From Zygnema cylindricum (lineage: Eukaryota > Streptophyta > Zygnematophyceae > Zygnematales > Zygnemataceae), in assembly GCA_037447655.1 (NCBI GenBank), contig JBBHKE010000696.1, forward strand, positions 1 to 64,000: 64,000 bases of DNA, read 5' to 3'. Shown here piece by piece: positions 22,325 to 34,400 of this stretch; position 1 is the stretch's first letter; every line of letters starts with the position of its first letter. The position numbers were made by a program, and so were the translations under genes. The notes beneath the pieces were generated by a model. That model made no database searches. It was not told where the DNA came from and saw only the letters and a list, made by a program, of their open reading frames with translations.

Positions 22325-23600
22325 TCATTCACCTGAATTTCTATCATTGATACACTCGTTAAAGTCTAAAGGTTTGTTGCACTTGAGCTTGCTCCGATCG
22401 CCCAAATGGTTTACCTGAATTTCTATCATTGATACACTCGTTAAAGTCTGAAGGTTTGTTGCACCTGAGCTTGCTCCGATCGCCCGAATGGTTCTCCAGA
22501 GTTTTTTTGTAATGTGCCCACCACGCTTCAGCCGCGCGTGTATCGCGAACAAAGTGGAAACGCATTGGAATATTCTTGGCTTTTAGATCATTAATTGAAT
22601 TTTTCATGAGGGCGATGCAACTTTGATCGTCAATGAAAAAGCATGTTTTGAGATCTTGCATGAAGTGAAACTCTTGCAAAAAATATCTTAACCATAGAAA
22701 TTCTTTGTCTACTACCGTAGCGGCCATGTATTACGCCTCTATCGTAGAGAGGGCGACGATATTTTGGAGCTCGTTGCTCTATCATGTGCTTTTTACGCCA
22801 AAGTTGCATAGATAACCATTTGCGTAATTTCTTGGTTTAATGTCACCTCCCCAATCATAATCTATGAAGGCATAGATCTAAACACTAATTTGATCTCTTC
22901 ATAATATAATGTGTGGTTAATGGTTTCTTTCAGATTTTTCAGAACGCGTTTGACCGCATTCCAATGTAGATTCCCCAGTTTTTGAAAGAATTGCTTGAAG
23001 ACCCTCGCTACAGGTACAATGTGAAAGCGTGTCCAATTGATCGTATAGGTGAGTCCTCTAACCACTTTAAGGTATGGCGCGTAAATTGGCTCGGTGAGAG
23101 CCCCGAAATCCTCGATAAATTTCTCCCCAAGCTCTAATGTTGTTGAGCTTGCTTTCGCGTCTTTTATTTTGAACTTGGTAAAGAACTCACCAATGTATTT
23201 TCCTTGGGTTAAATGATTTAATTTGTTAAATGCATCGTTGTTTACCCCAAACCCAAACATGTACTTGAGGTCCCTTAGATCTTTCATTTCAAACTTTGTT
23301 GAATACATGTCTTTGACTATTGATGTTGTGTCTATAGTTTTCCAAATGATTTTCTCGACTATACTTCCTAACTAATGGGCTCTGAGTTATGGCCGTTTTT
23401 TTTTGGCTATAGTCAATCTCAAACTTTCTTTGGGCCCCTAAAAGTAATGATTTCTTTTTAAATGTCATGTGAGTCAAAGCCTTTGAGTCAATAATCCAAT
23501 CTGCGTAATGATAATTTGAGGGAATCTTATTTGTTGCACCCACCGTGACCTCTAACTCCTAAGCATTCGTGAAAATTATTTTTATGTGAAAATAATTTCT
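22325..23600 (-). pseudogene. Copia C3 protease-RT-RNase H remnant with internal deletion
   Basis: A protease segment YADWIIDSKALTHMT (about 23480; the family norm is DSGA) is followed closely by late RT, TKFEMKDLRDLKYMFGFGV (23308-22862). RNase H then includes DDQSCIALMKNSINDLK and IPMRFHFVRD (22727-22480). Integrase and the first part of RT are missing, so about half of pol was deleted. The end holds an 82-bp tandem duplication. The RNase H differs from the one at 20230-20445, so this is a separate element. Confidence 0.72.
22331..22494 (+). repeat. 82-bp tandem duplication
   Basis: Units 22331-22412 and 22413-22494 both begin ACCTGAATTTCTATCATTG and differ at only a few bases. It lies at the end of the C3 RNase H. 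Confidence 0.9.
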
Positions 23601-24109
23601 CCTCCATGGTAGAGTGCCATATCTCGCTTGTGCTTCTTACAGTAAATGATTCTTTTGTGAAAAAACATTTTTTTTTTGTGTTTCTCTAACTTGTCACCTT
23701 GATCTCAACCAAATTGTTGACCGTCTTCAAGCTCTTTGATCTCAAGTTTTGACTTGGAGACTTTGGATAGCACTATCACGTTGGTGAAGTCTTCTCGTCA
23801 CTGCAAGTCTTCCACAATTTTTTCCTATTTCTACTCGATTGATTTTTTATTTTCTAGCAAGTTAAAGGTGGATGAAACCTTTCTATATAAGGATGAAAAT
23901 ATAAGCAAAATCTTTATTATTATTAGGAGTGTGATGTTTGCTTTCTCGATGTTGATTAACAAAATTGTGAAATGGGGAATACATGTTCTTATCCGCATCT
24001 TTTTTGGTCATGAGGCTACTATGATTGCTTGCAGATACTCGATCTTTTCAACAAGCCACCCTCGTGAAGTTTTTGATCTTTCCATGTTCTCCTTTGATCC
24101 TTGAGGAAC

Positions 24110-24923
24110 TTTTTTTAGAATATTTTCTACAATTATTTCAAAATTAATTTATACTTGCCTACTATTACTTATACATGTATTTCTTCTCGCTATACTACTT
24201 AGTTTGAAAGAGATTTCAATGCCAAAATGATAATTCTCCAAGATGGTTTTAATCGCTCCGGACCAAGATTAGTCAAAATTTCCACAAACTTTTCTAAAGA
24301 AAAAAATGTTTACTCTCCTCTTATACTTCACTATTTATCCATCATCGCCTTAGACAAGCTAGGCTAGAGTCAACGCTCCGTTGAACAGGTTTTACGTGGG
24401 CCAATCATTGTTCAACAAAGACTTAGATTGACCAATGCAAAAACGTGCAAAATCTCTTACTAACTACGTAGCATTTACCAACCAATCAAACGCTACGTTT
24501 CACTACATAACATTTAGGAGCAAAAGTGCGCGCCAAACGAAACGCTACTTTGCACGAACGTGCGTCGCAAATTTCGCACGCGAAACTATTTATAAAATTT
24601 TATTAAGTGAAAGTGACGTTTAGTACTAAAAATTGTACGAAACGAACCATCGTGCGCAATAAACGACTAAATGTTTCATTAGTACTTTATGAAACGTACA
24701 CGTAAAATTTCCGACTAATTTGACCTTTGACACGTTTCAATGATTCCCATTTGTTAGTTTGACCTCGCTCTGTCACCTAAATACACCTATCGCTATTTCT
24801 TTTAAATTAAAACTCCAAATAACGCGATTCTTTCGCGGACATCTACCAAATTTATAACTTTATATTCCTAACTTTTAAATAGCTTTTTAAAACCGATTTC
24901 GATCCACCATTACTGTTATATCA
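24110..24923 (-). repeat. G1 3' LTR, truncated
   Basis: It starts TGATATAACAGTAA on the minus strand at 24923 and aligns with 55870-56660 over landmarks such as ACTACTTAGTTTG and GTTGAACAGGTTTTAC. The part equivalent to 55685-55870 is diverged or missing, so the distal end and target duplication are lost. A polypurine tract AAAAAAAGGA (24933-24924) precedes it. Confidence 0.72.
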
Positions 24924-24963
24924 TCCTTTTTTTAACTAACCTCAATTACAACACATTTCATTC

Positions 24964-25281
24964 TCAAGATGGGACTTCTATATTATTATCACTCCAATAC
25001 CTGTGTAAAAACTTCGAACTCTTATCTTCTAAAGTTAGCTCATCTTTTGGTCTTCCTAGATAATGCACTTGCCAAAAAGTAGTATTGCCAACCTTAAACC
25101 GTTGACCAACCCTGTTTATTACTCGTCTGTGGACCTCAGGTTGTATAATTATAGAAGGATTCAATTCCAATTCTCTATCAGTTGGCCGAAGATTTGCAAG
25201 CTTCAGCTGACTTATGTGAAATACTGGATGATTTTTTGTTGAAGGCGCAAAGTCTATTTTGGTAGCAATTGACGATATCAT
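24964..25281 (-). pseudogene. G1 integrase C terminus with chromodomain-like tail
   Basis: It contains HPVFHISQLKLANLRP, the conserved end of gypsy integrases, then RFKVGNTTFWQVHYLGRPKD, which resembles the core of a chromodomain (VxWxGxPxxExTWE). This places G1 with the chromoviruses. E1/E2 have a PHD finger in the equivalent position. Confidence 0.7.
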
Positions 25282-25743
25282 CTCGATTACAGTAAATGGT
25301 CCTATATATATAGTACCAAATTTCCCCGTAGGATCCGATTGTCCCTTGATCTTACACTTGTAAAGAGTTGTAGAAAGCTAAACCTTGTCACTTGTGCTTA
25401 CCTCCCAATCAACCCGTTTGCGATTAGCATTTAACACTTGCCTTTTTTGTGCCTCCACTAATGCATCCCGTACTGTTTTCTAAACTGTTTGAATGTATTC
25501 CTAAAACTCTATTCCAAAACCTCTATTCTCTTGAATTACCCCTGTTATTAAATCTAATGCTTCTCTAGGTTGGTATCCGTATGTAACTTCAAACGAAGAG
25601 AATTATGTACTAACATGTTTACATGAATTGTATGCAAATTCCATTAATGGCAGTTTAGATTCCCATGGGTTCTGAATTCAACTGCAAACAATCCTAAACA
25701 TTTCCTCCTGTGTACGGTTCATCTTTTCTGTTTGTCCATCAGT

Positions 25744-26022
25744 CTAAGGATTATAAGAGGTACTCATTTTTAATTCAGTGCCTAAATTTTGCTGTAATTC
25801 TTTCCAAAATGCACACGTGAATTTAGAATCCCTATCACTGAGTATAGACAAAGGGACTCCATAATGTGTGACCAAGTTGTCAAAATATAACTTTGCATTA
25901 TCCACAACTGAATGAGTAGTTTTATAAGGGATAAAGATTGCCATTTTACTGAATCTATTGACTACGACCAAGATACTATCATTTCTTTTAGACGTAGCTC
26001 TCAACTTGACAATAAAATCCAT
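25744..26022 (-). pseudogene. G1 integrase catalytic core
   Basis: MDFIVKLRATSKRNDSILVV holds the first Asp of the DDE triad; SILSDRDSKFTCAFWKEL holds the second. The frame ends near the third acidic residue. Further integrase sequence in other frames lies between 25744 and 25281. Confidence 0.75.
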
Positions 26023-26555
26023 ACAGACAGATTCCTATGGTCTTTCGAGGATATCTAAAGGTTTTATGAGACCTTTAGGTTTCTAGTTACTAGGTTTACT
26101 CTTTTGGCAAGAGACACGACTTTCCACATGTTTCGACACCTCTTTTGCCATTCTGGGCCAAAACTATCAACTCTGCAACCGACCAAGAGTGTAATCTCGA
26201 CCAAGATGTCCTAAATGCTCATGGGCTTCTTATAAAAGACACATTTTTTGCCATCCTGGCCAAAACAATCTACTCTGTAACAAACGAAGAGTTTAATCTC
26301 GACCTAGATGTCTTAAATGCTCATGGGATTCCTATAAAAATTGTTTTCTTAAGTCTTCCATTTCAGGAATACATAATCTATCCCCTGTTCGCTAATATAG
26401 TAAACCACATTTTATTCTAAAGTTTTTCACATGCCTTTCATTCAATGGGTAAGAATTCCATTCCAAAATATTCTTGCAAATCACAACAAAATAAGGATGT
26501 TGATCATAACCATTTCTAACACCTTTTAAAAAAAATTCCTCTAAAACCATCACGT

Positions 26556-27930
26556 TTATCTGAAAAAACATCTATTTAAAGGATCTGCGACTACATTTGT
26601 CATTTCATTAATATATTTGACGTTAAATTTGAAATATGTCAATTTTTGCATCCACCTAACCTGTCTACCTCTCATAATTTGTGCATCACTTAATCTTTGT
26701 AGATAGGAGAGTGACTTATTATCACAATGAATTGTAAACTTTTTATCATGCAAATAACAACGTTATGTCACTAGTGCATGAACTATTGCAAGTTATTCAT
26801 TTTCCAGTGCCACATAGTTTTTTTTCAACATCCTTGAATTTTTCGGATAAAAAGCAATAGGATGAAAATGTTTTCCGACTTTTTGACTTATGACTGCACC
26901 TACAACTTTATCAGATGCATCAATAGTGATCAGAACTTGAAATTCCTCACCAGGATCAGAAAACACCAGTGTAGGGGAAAAAATGTTAAATTATTTTTTT
27001 AGTTTCTCGAAAGCTTTCTCCTTATCGACTCCCCACACAAACGTCTATTTTTCACCAAAGTAAATCTGTCAAAGGTTCGGCGATCATACTGAAGTTCCTG
27101 ATAAATTTCCTATAATAAGTGGCCAATCCCAAAAATGATCTAACTTCTGTGACATTAGAGGGTTGCTCCTAATTTTGGATTGTAGTAATTTTGGATGGTT
27201 GTGTTTTATCACTCTCCCTACTAACTATATGTCCCAAAAATGATTGTTCACTCTTAAGAAAATTGGATTTTGACAATTTTCCATGAAGTTATTTTTCCCT
27301 TAACCTTTTCAACACTTTCTTTAAATGAATTAGATGATGTTCTCTAGATTCGCTGTAAAATAAAATATCATCTATAAACACCTGAACAAACTCATCTATA
27401 TAATCTGAAAATATTTGGTTCATTAGTCTTTGATAAGTAGGTGGTGTATTCGTCAAACCAAATGGCATCACTATCTATTAAGAATGACCGACTCTAGTTC
27501 TAAAAGCAGTTTTATCAACATCTTTTGTTCTAATTGGCACTTAATTAGAGCCACTACGTAGATCAATTAAAGAAAAGAATTTAACACCTTTCAAACGATA
27601 TATCAAATCAAAAATTAAAGGTAACGGATAATTATCTCTCACCATAATCTTGCTCAGACTACGATAGTCGACACATATCCTCAACGTTGCGTCTTTCATT
27701 TTGATGAAGAGAACTGGTGCTCCGTACGGTGATTTGTTGGGCTGAATAGGTATTTTCTCTAGAAGCTCCTAAATTTTTTTCTTTAACTCTTCTTGCTCAT
27801 AGAAACTGTGCTTATAAATTTTTGTGACTCGAGGATTACATCCACATTCAAGGTTAATAACATGTTCCACATCTCGGGAAAGTGGCCCCCATGAGGGTTA
27901 GTCACTTGGAAAAACATCTTTAAATTCAAA
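26556..27930 (-). pseudogene. G1 reverse transcriptase and RNase H
   Basis: The RT N-terminal part on the minus strand (about 27780-27480) includes [20 protein letters not shown]. The palm follows at 27471-27289 with MPFGLTNTPPTYQRLM and the active-site box FIDDILFYS (normally YIDD). RNase H at 26753-26556 includes FTIHCDNKSLSYLQRL and an ADPLNR end (usual ADxLSR). Several stops and frameshifts are present. Confidence 0.75.
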
Positions 27931-28440
27931 AAAATCAAATCTTGGCGAAAAAATTATCGCCACTAATAGAGATCCATAGTGTAATCTATTGCAAGCAATA
28001 TGGGTGTGAACATAATGGACATGTTGATATATTGATGACAACAAAAAAGATTACAACCAATTTGCTATACAAACCAAATTTGTTGTGGATCCTAACCTCT
28101 AGACTGTTGGTGTTATTTTTTGACGGTCACCGAACGGACACACCATTTACCGCTGCAAACAAACATCGAAACAAAAACTCAGCCTTTTCAAAGTTTTTCA
28201 CACAAAGACGAAAGGTTAATAATTTGTATAAAGATTATTTTAAGGTACTTTCCTATGTGATAAAGTAAGGGTTTTTTTTTGTCTTTTTCCTCCAAAACTT
28301 AGCGCGCGACGAGAAAATTCGCAGCCGCACCAAAAAATAAATTTAGTAGAGGACAATTTGCGTCACTTTGAAATTTAAAATGTACTGCGTTTCTACCCAC
28401 TTTTGCGTCCTTCAAGCTCATCTTCAAACTTATACTCAAA
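27931..28440. other. Unassigned segment inside G1
   Basis: This lies between pol and the second gag copy, where a zinc knuckle and protease would be expected. Neither is recognisable. A 108-residue plus-strand open frame (27942-28268) and a 74-residue minus-strand one (28523-28299) match nothing I know. It may be a small insertion that replaced the protease. Confidence 0.3.
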
Positions 28441-29440
28441 TCACTTGTCGAGGTGATTTTTATGACTCTTAATGTATCCCCTTCTATTGTGAAATTTGTT
28501 TCCCTCATTAACTCTTTGTCCACCTGTCAAATTTCCCTTGAAGATATTTTGCCTATTCACCAGACCTGCATTTAGACCCTCTTCCTCAAACTCTTCCACA
28601 CCCTATTTTGATACTTCGTTAAAATTTCCCTTGAGTGGTCCGGTTTAACGATTATACCCCTACTAATCCTCTTATTCAAATGCCTTATTTTGTAATTATT
28701 TCAATTTGATAAATTTCTGATGTTTCAGTTTTGATTTCAGTATAGGATTTAAATCATTCAAGAAATGCAACTTAGCCATTTCATTAGAAAAACCTATGAT
28801 ATGAATGCCAGATGAGTCAAATTCCACAATGTAATCTTTCGTACGTCCAGTTGCTTACAGTTAAACCACTTTTCTTCCTTTCTGGATTTATAAGTGAGAA
28901 ACAAGAAACGCGAGTTGATCGCGGTCTTAAAAGCTTCCCAATCAGCATTTTCAAGAATCAAATTAGACCTCCTCTGAATGTTATTCCAAATTTGAGTATC
29001 ACCTTTGAAACAACTAATAACAAAAGAAGTGTAATCATCACCATCATAGTTTCTAGATTCCAAATAATACTCTATATGAAAAATCGAAGCATCTAACTCA
29101 TCAATATTCTTATCATCAAATGATGGTGCTTTACTGATAGACAATTTCAGATTCTTTATCTTCTTAGGTCTATCGTCATTATTATCTATAAAACTGTTAT
29201 TTCTCTTACTACTCTCACCCTTTTTATCAATAACATTATTTCAGGTGTGAATTAAATTAATTAGCTCATCCTATTTTTGATTTAAAACATATCCATTTTC
29301 CTTAACTTCTTTTAATTCCCTTTTCAACTCAGAAATTGTTTCATCCACAGCTACAGCATGATTATTAAATCTTTTGACCAATTTCACAGTACGTTTTTTC
29401 AACACATTCAAGGCATTTTCTATTTCATGTTTCCATGCAC
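28440..29440 (-). pseudogene. G1 gag, second (duplicated) copy
   Basis: The minus strand encodes a coiled-coil-like N-terminal part, then LSISKAPSFDDKNIDELDAS and TYKSRKEEKWFNCKQ, then a basic region that fades at 28440. The same order is seen in the first gag copy (54888-54498 plus 30157-29857). Both lie in the same orientation, so gag was tandemly duplicated within the element. A ~60-bp repeat around TATTTCATGTTTCCAT (about 29418-29530) marks the duplication joint. Confidence 0.65.
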
Positions 29441-29476
29441 ACACTCAGATGCCCTATGACCTCTTTCCAAAATTTT

Positions 29477-30157
29477 CTATTTCATGTTTCCATACACACA
29501 CTCAGATGCCCTATGACCTCTTTCTTGACAAATAGTGCATGTGGGAATGCTTAAATTGGGTTTTTGAGCATTAATAATTGGTCTGTGACTCTTAATGTAT
29601 CTCTCTCTATTGTGAAATTTGTTTCCTACAATAATATTCTGTCCACCTCTTTGATTTTCCCGAAGATATTTTGCCTTTTCACTAGACCTGCATTTAGACA
29701 TTTTTCCTCAAACTCCTCCTCACCCTACTCTGATACTTTATTAAAATTTCCCTTGAGTGGTCGAGTTTCACGATTTTAACCTAACTGATCATGTAATTCC
29801 AATGTCTTATCTTGTAATTCCTTCAAATTAATAAATTTTTGATGTTTTAGTTCAAATTACAGTATAGGATTTAGATAATTCAAGAATTGCAACTTAGCCA
29901 TTTCATTAGTCAAACTTATAATATAAATGTTAGATGAGTCAAATTCCACAATACAATCTTTCACAGATCTAGTCTGCTTAGAGTTAAGCCACTTTTCTTC
30001 CATTCTGGATTTATAAGTGACAAACAAGAAACGCGATTTGATCGCAATCTTAAGGTTCCTAATCAGCATTATCAGGAATCAAATTAGACCTCTTGTAAGT
30101 GTAATACCAAATCTGAGCATTACCTTTCAAAGAGCTAATATCAAAAGAAGTGTAATA
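29477..30157 (-). pseudogene. G1 gag, first copy, C-terminal part with zinc knuckle
   Basis: It continues the gag interrupted by E1. ATKSRFLFVTYKSRMEEKW-like sequence at 30069-29857 is followed by a basic region and the knuckle CTICQERGHRASEC (C-x2-C-x4-H-x4-C) within 29701-29477. The left target flank of E1 (AATA, 30154-30157) is its upstream limit. Confidence 0.72.
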
Positions 30158-31351
30158 TGTCAAGGTCATGTGCTTTTCAGGCATGCCTTTATATCACCAA
30201 GGATTTCCGGGCCCCTTTTTCCCTGTAGGGTCCTCAGAGTACGCATGAGTGAGTGCACTAAGCCGGACGAGATCCTTGTATTTCCTAAACTGAGCGGAAC
30301 GCACTTTATTTGGCGCCAAACAGAGGCTAAATGATAAAGTTCTACCGTCTCTAAAATTGTAATTCTGTTACAAGAAGCCATTTGCCACCAGCCCCCGTGG
30401 GGGGTACATTGTGGATGGCCACGTAACTTTTCGGATTTGCATTTAGATTATGCTGGTAGGCGTCAGTAGAAATTTAGTTCAGTCTCAGCTGAATTTTCGT
30501 CCATTTATTACGTTAGGTCAAAGTCGGTCAAGTTAGTGTCATTTTTAGGATTTTGTCTATAATTGTGGACCGAATAAATACTTCCGGCCGCGGATCTAGC
30601 CGCAGTCTGGAGCAGAAATTTTTGCCCTGAGTGTAGTACAGATTAATTTGCCTTGTGTCAGTTCAATTAAACTTGCTTGCCGCTCATTAGTTAATAGCGT
30701 AGCTTTGACTTTTGGACTCGCAATTTCACAAACTTTGATGTATAAGGCACTTGGGGTCGAATAAGATAGGTTGCTTTTCAGTACTGTCTCTTGTGAAAAC
30801 CCTCAGAAATTCCATCAAACCTTCTTTTGGAGAATCTTTGTGTTGTTTCGACTCTATTGTCATCTTGGTTTTGGATCTGTCTTTTGTGGAAATCACAGTC
30901 CGGGTGGGTAGTTGGCACTATCTTCCTTTTTCGGTGATTTTGGACTTTTTGTTGTTTGGAACCGAAAAGAGTCTGGTCGGTTTCGAGCTGCAAACACCAA
31001 AGGTTGTTGGAGTACCATACCTTTTGACGATACTCTCAGGAGACGGGTCGCATTTTTCTCATTTTCATCGTTAATTGCTGGGGTATGTTGAGCTTGTTTC
31101 GCTACATTTCACATTTTATATCTTTTATTCTCTTTTCTGGGGCAAGGTGATATTGTTAAATCTGGAAAGCCAATCATATTTATCTATATATATATATATA
31201 TATATATATATCTACGTGGTAGTGCATTTGTGTCTACATCTGGAGTTCTCTTTGCTTTGGAGTTACTTTTCTGGAGTAAGCTGAAAACCCCCTGGATCAG
31301 GACAGTGGGTTTTGAGGGAACAAATGCGTTAGACTTCCGTCGACAAAGCAC
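30158..31351 (+). repeat. E1 terminal repeat A1
   Basis: It starts TGTCAAGGTCATGTGC and ends GACAAAGCAC. It is a close match to A2 (53024-54209). It carries the TATA box and predicted RNA start but lacks the B segment that precedes A2 downstream. A (TA)n microsatellite lies at about 31182-31211. Confidence 0.85.
30741..30746 (+). promoter_or_regulatory. TATA box of E1
   Basis: TATAAG in GATGTATAAGGCACTTGG, 24 bp upstream of the segment complementary to the primer-binding site. The same arrangement is found in E2 (48772-48767, minus strand). Confidence 0.6.
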
Positions 31352-31372
31352 AGTACTGAAAAGCCACCTGTC
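31351..31372 (+). promoter_or_regulatory. E1 primer-binding site, complementary to the element's own 5' RNA
   Basis: The 22 nt starting CAGTACTGAAAAGCCACC directly after the A1 end pair with 30765-30786 (GGTTGCTTTTCAGTACTG at its 3' part), 20 of 22 positions. No tRNA-type TGG start is present. This is the arrangement of self-primed elements such as Tf1. Confidence 0.6.
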
Positions 31373-31474
31373 TTCTCGGATTAGAGGGGATAGGAGCTTT
31401 CACTTTGGAAGCCTTCTTTTTGGAAGGGAGCTTTAATTCTATTCACCACTCTTTCCCCCTACACCTTTGTCATC

Positions 31475-34400
31475 ATAGGGGGAGGCGAGACTCCGGATAA
31501 CGGATCCGGAGAGCAAGGTCGACCGGAGAGGCCCATGCCGGAAGGGGAATCTTTGAGGTCCGAGGAGTCAGAGCCCATGGAGACTGTTTTTAGATCGTCA
31601 GCCAAAGAACCGTCTGGTGGTTCTTCTCCTCCTCCACCTCCTAGTCTGACTCACGAACATTACCCTTCTATGGCAAAAGCCGCCAGGGTCCATGCTGAAG
31701 AGAGCAATAGGGAGTTTCCCAAGGCTCGGCCAAAGAGGCAAGCGCAGAGGGAGCCCCATGTGGGCCCCCTTCCCGAGGTAGAGCTACATACCCGATCCAA
31801 GATTCCCCAGGTCGAGGTCCAGATTGACCCCGCGTTTTTGACGGACACCCGTCGACCAAGGAGTAAGGAACTCCTTGCCCTTCACGACCTCCATGAGCTC
31901 AAGGTGAACAAGGAGTTGGTACAAAGAGTGGCGTGGACAGATTGAGTCAGAGTGGTTAGACCCGTCGGAGGGGTGGTGGAGATTTTGAGCAGTTCTTCGG
32001 AGAGCAGCTCTTCACAGACGCTGCCAGATCGGTCCGAGAGGGCTCCCTATTCTCGCCCTCCCCCATCTTCCTCTCAGGACACCGCAGCCAGCCGACCCAC
32101 GCGGAAGGTACCTCTTCTCAGCCTCGTAGAGGAGAAAGGGGTATCAAGAGGGACGCACATGCTCTAGTGAGGGGAAAGAGGTTTGACCACCGTGACAGCA
32201 TGGGGAGATTTACACCTTTCCCCATTGAGGAGAAGTCCCTGACTCCTATTCCACCCTCCACCGAGAGACCCGCTCCCAACACAACTCGTGTCTGCTTTGC
32301 CGAAGGGCTCTGGGGATCCAAGCCTAAGGTTTTGGATACAGGACTATCAGATTTGTCCGAGCGATGGTGGCGGACCAGACCTAATGATCCTGAATTTCCG
32401 AGCACCGAGATAGCAGATCTTACCAATGTAGTGGAAAAAGCCAAGCAACTAGTGGAGGTTCTGAAATCCCAGGGACAGGCTATGGCGGGAGCCAAACCCG
32501 TCACGGAAGATTGGGAGGCCTTAGAGGAAGAGAGGCGAAAGGCATGGGAACAGGAATTGACGCTTATAGGGAAGCTCGGCGTAGGACAACTGGGATTCTT
32601 AGCGGGAAGATTCCTCTTACCTCACAGATAGGGCTGCATTCAGAAGCTCCAGCAGTGGGGACTTCTCCTCCCGCCAGTTCCCAGCCTGAAAGGCCTTCTT
32701 CAGAGCCAAGCGAAGAGCTTCCCCTTCCGCGGAAAGGGGAGGAAAACAGAGGACCTAATGTGGAGGGTTTAGGTGCAGATCTACCTTATGGAAACACTTC
32801 GGCTCATCGAGAAGAGACCACCTTTGTCACGGTGGAGGTGTCTACTGTTGTGGAGGCTTTAGTGGAGTTACAACCTGACGAGAGGATTCACATCCCCTTG
32901 AGGGCTCCGACACCCCCTCTCACCTCTCCCAGAAAATCCTCGGAGCCCCTATCTTCTGCTCCCCCACCTTATTCCTCTCACTTTTGGAACACGCCACAGG
33001 TCCTCGCGATTGTCGAGATCCCTCTCCTTCGCCATCCGTTTCTCCCGGTGCAGCTGTCCGTGGGTCGCTTGGTCCGTCTGTGTTGCCCTACGAACACGAC
33101 GTACCTGCCTATTCACCTCCTCATCGACGCTCTCCTTCCTCCAGCTCCGGAACTTCCCCTCTTGAGACCTCTAGGAGGCGCACCAGAGACAGACACCTTT
33201 ACCCGCAAGGGCTCCGCTCTCTCCTTCTAAATCCCCTTCTCCGTCTCCGCCACCAGCCATTCCTCAAAGGCCTGGGAACAAGCCGCGCCTCCACATCCCA
33301 TCGGTGGCAACCGTCCTCCAGGATCCACAATATTCTGCTGGATATAGAGGAGTAGTGGGGGACATCCTACCTCCAACCATCTTCTCCAGCGCTGGTACTT
33401 CCTCATTGGGAGGGGGATCCACACCACAGGGGGCCGCACCTTCTAGCAGGCAAGGACCCGGTTTCGATCGCGAGGAAGAGGATACGAGAGTCATCTCACC
33501 CGCTTAGTTTGTCAGTCCCATCGGGCCTTCCTCTTCCCATTTCACCAACTTTGCAGAGGAGGAAAAGGAAATGGGGATATTCGGATCTTTACCGGAGATA
33601 GCTCGGGGATTGCATTCTCATATTTCTAGTTGTTGTGGAAATCTTTTACCCAATCTGAGATAAACAAGTACCGGACGGGAACCATTCCGGATGACTTCGA
33701 AACCACCCTTTTCCACATGATGGTCAACTACCGGTTTGGAGGGGCGTTGGCTGATTATAAGGAGCGTCAACCTCTTTTGATGGCTCGTAGCATTAAAATC
33801 TCGGATCCAGCCGTTGATGACGCTGTTTTGCAAGCGGAGGCTGACTTGGCCGCGGCTACGGCGACCCTTGTGACTGCTACCTTTACATAGGGCATGAAAT
33901 TACAGGCGCAAGGAAGTGCCTATGTTAACCAGCTGCAGGCGATCCAGGAAGCCTAAGCAGCAACTCGCATGGTGGCCAACCCAAACCCTTGTACCACCCT
34001 GCTGAATATCTGGAGACTCCTCTACACAGAGAGGAACGAGTCCGCGATCAAGGAATTCACGGAATTCCGATGTTTGAAGAACGAGACTCCCTAGACTCTT
34101 TTTAACCGACTCTCCAGTCTTTGTCAAAAGACAAAGCTGTCCACGATTGATCTTCCGGCCATGGCCACAAAATATTTCATCGCCGTCCGTAATTCTTTCA
34201 GGCCGACAGGGCAGACTGCACCGGACAATTGGATTGCCGACAGGCAATTCAAGACATTAATCCCTTCGCCAAGGACATTTCTCTGGTGGCCATGAAGTTG
34301 TATGACCACTTCGTCCATAGTGAGGCAAGGGAGAAGCCCGTGACTGGCAAGGCCCGAGCAAATTTGGAAGGATTCGCCGGGGAAACCTCTTTGAAATGAG

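Noticed and set aside
27942-28268. 108-residue plus-strand frame inside G1 as a captured host gene
   Set aside because: No recognisable motif, weak composition, and no intron or border evidence.
30158-30163. E1 first taken as an ordinary element with a 5' LTR of 30158-31351 and a longer 3' LTR
   Set aside because: The B segment between polypurine tract and A2, and its repeat after A2, fit only the split A1-B1-A2-B2 model; E2 shows the same.
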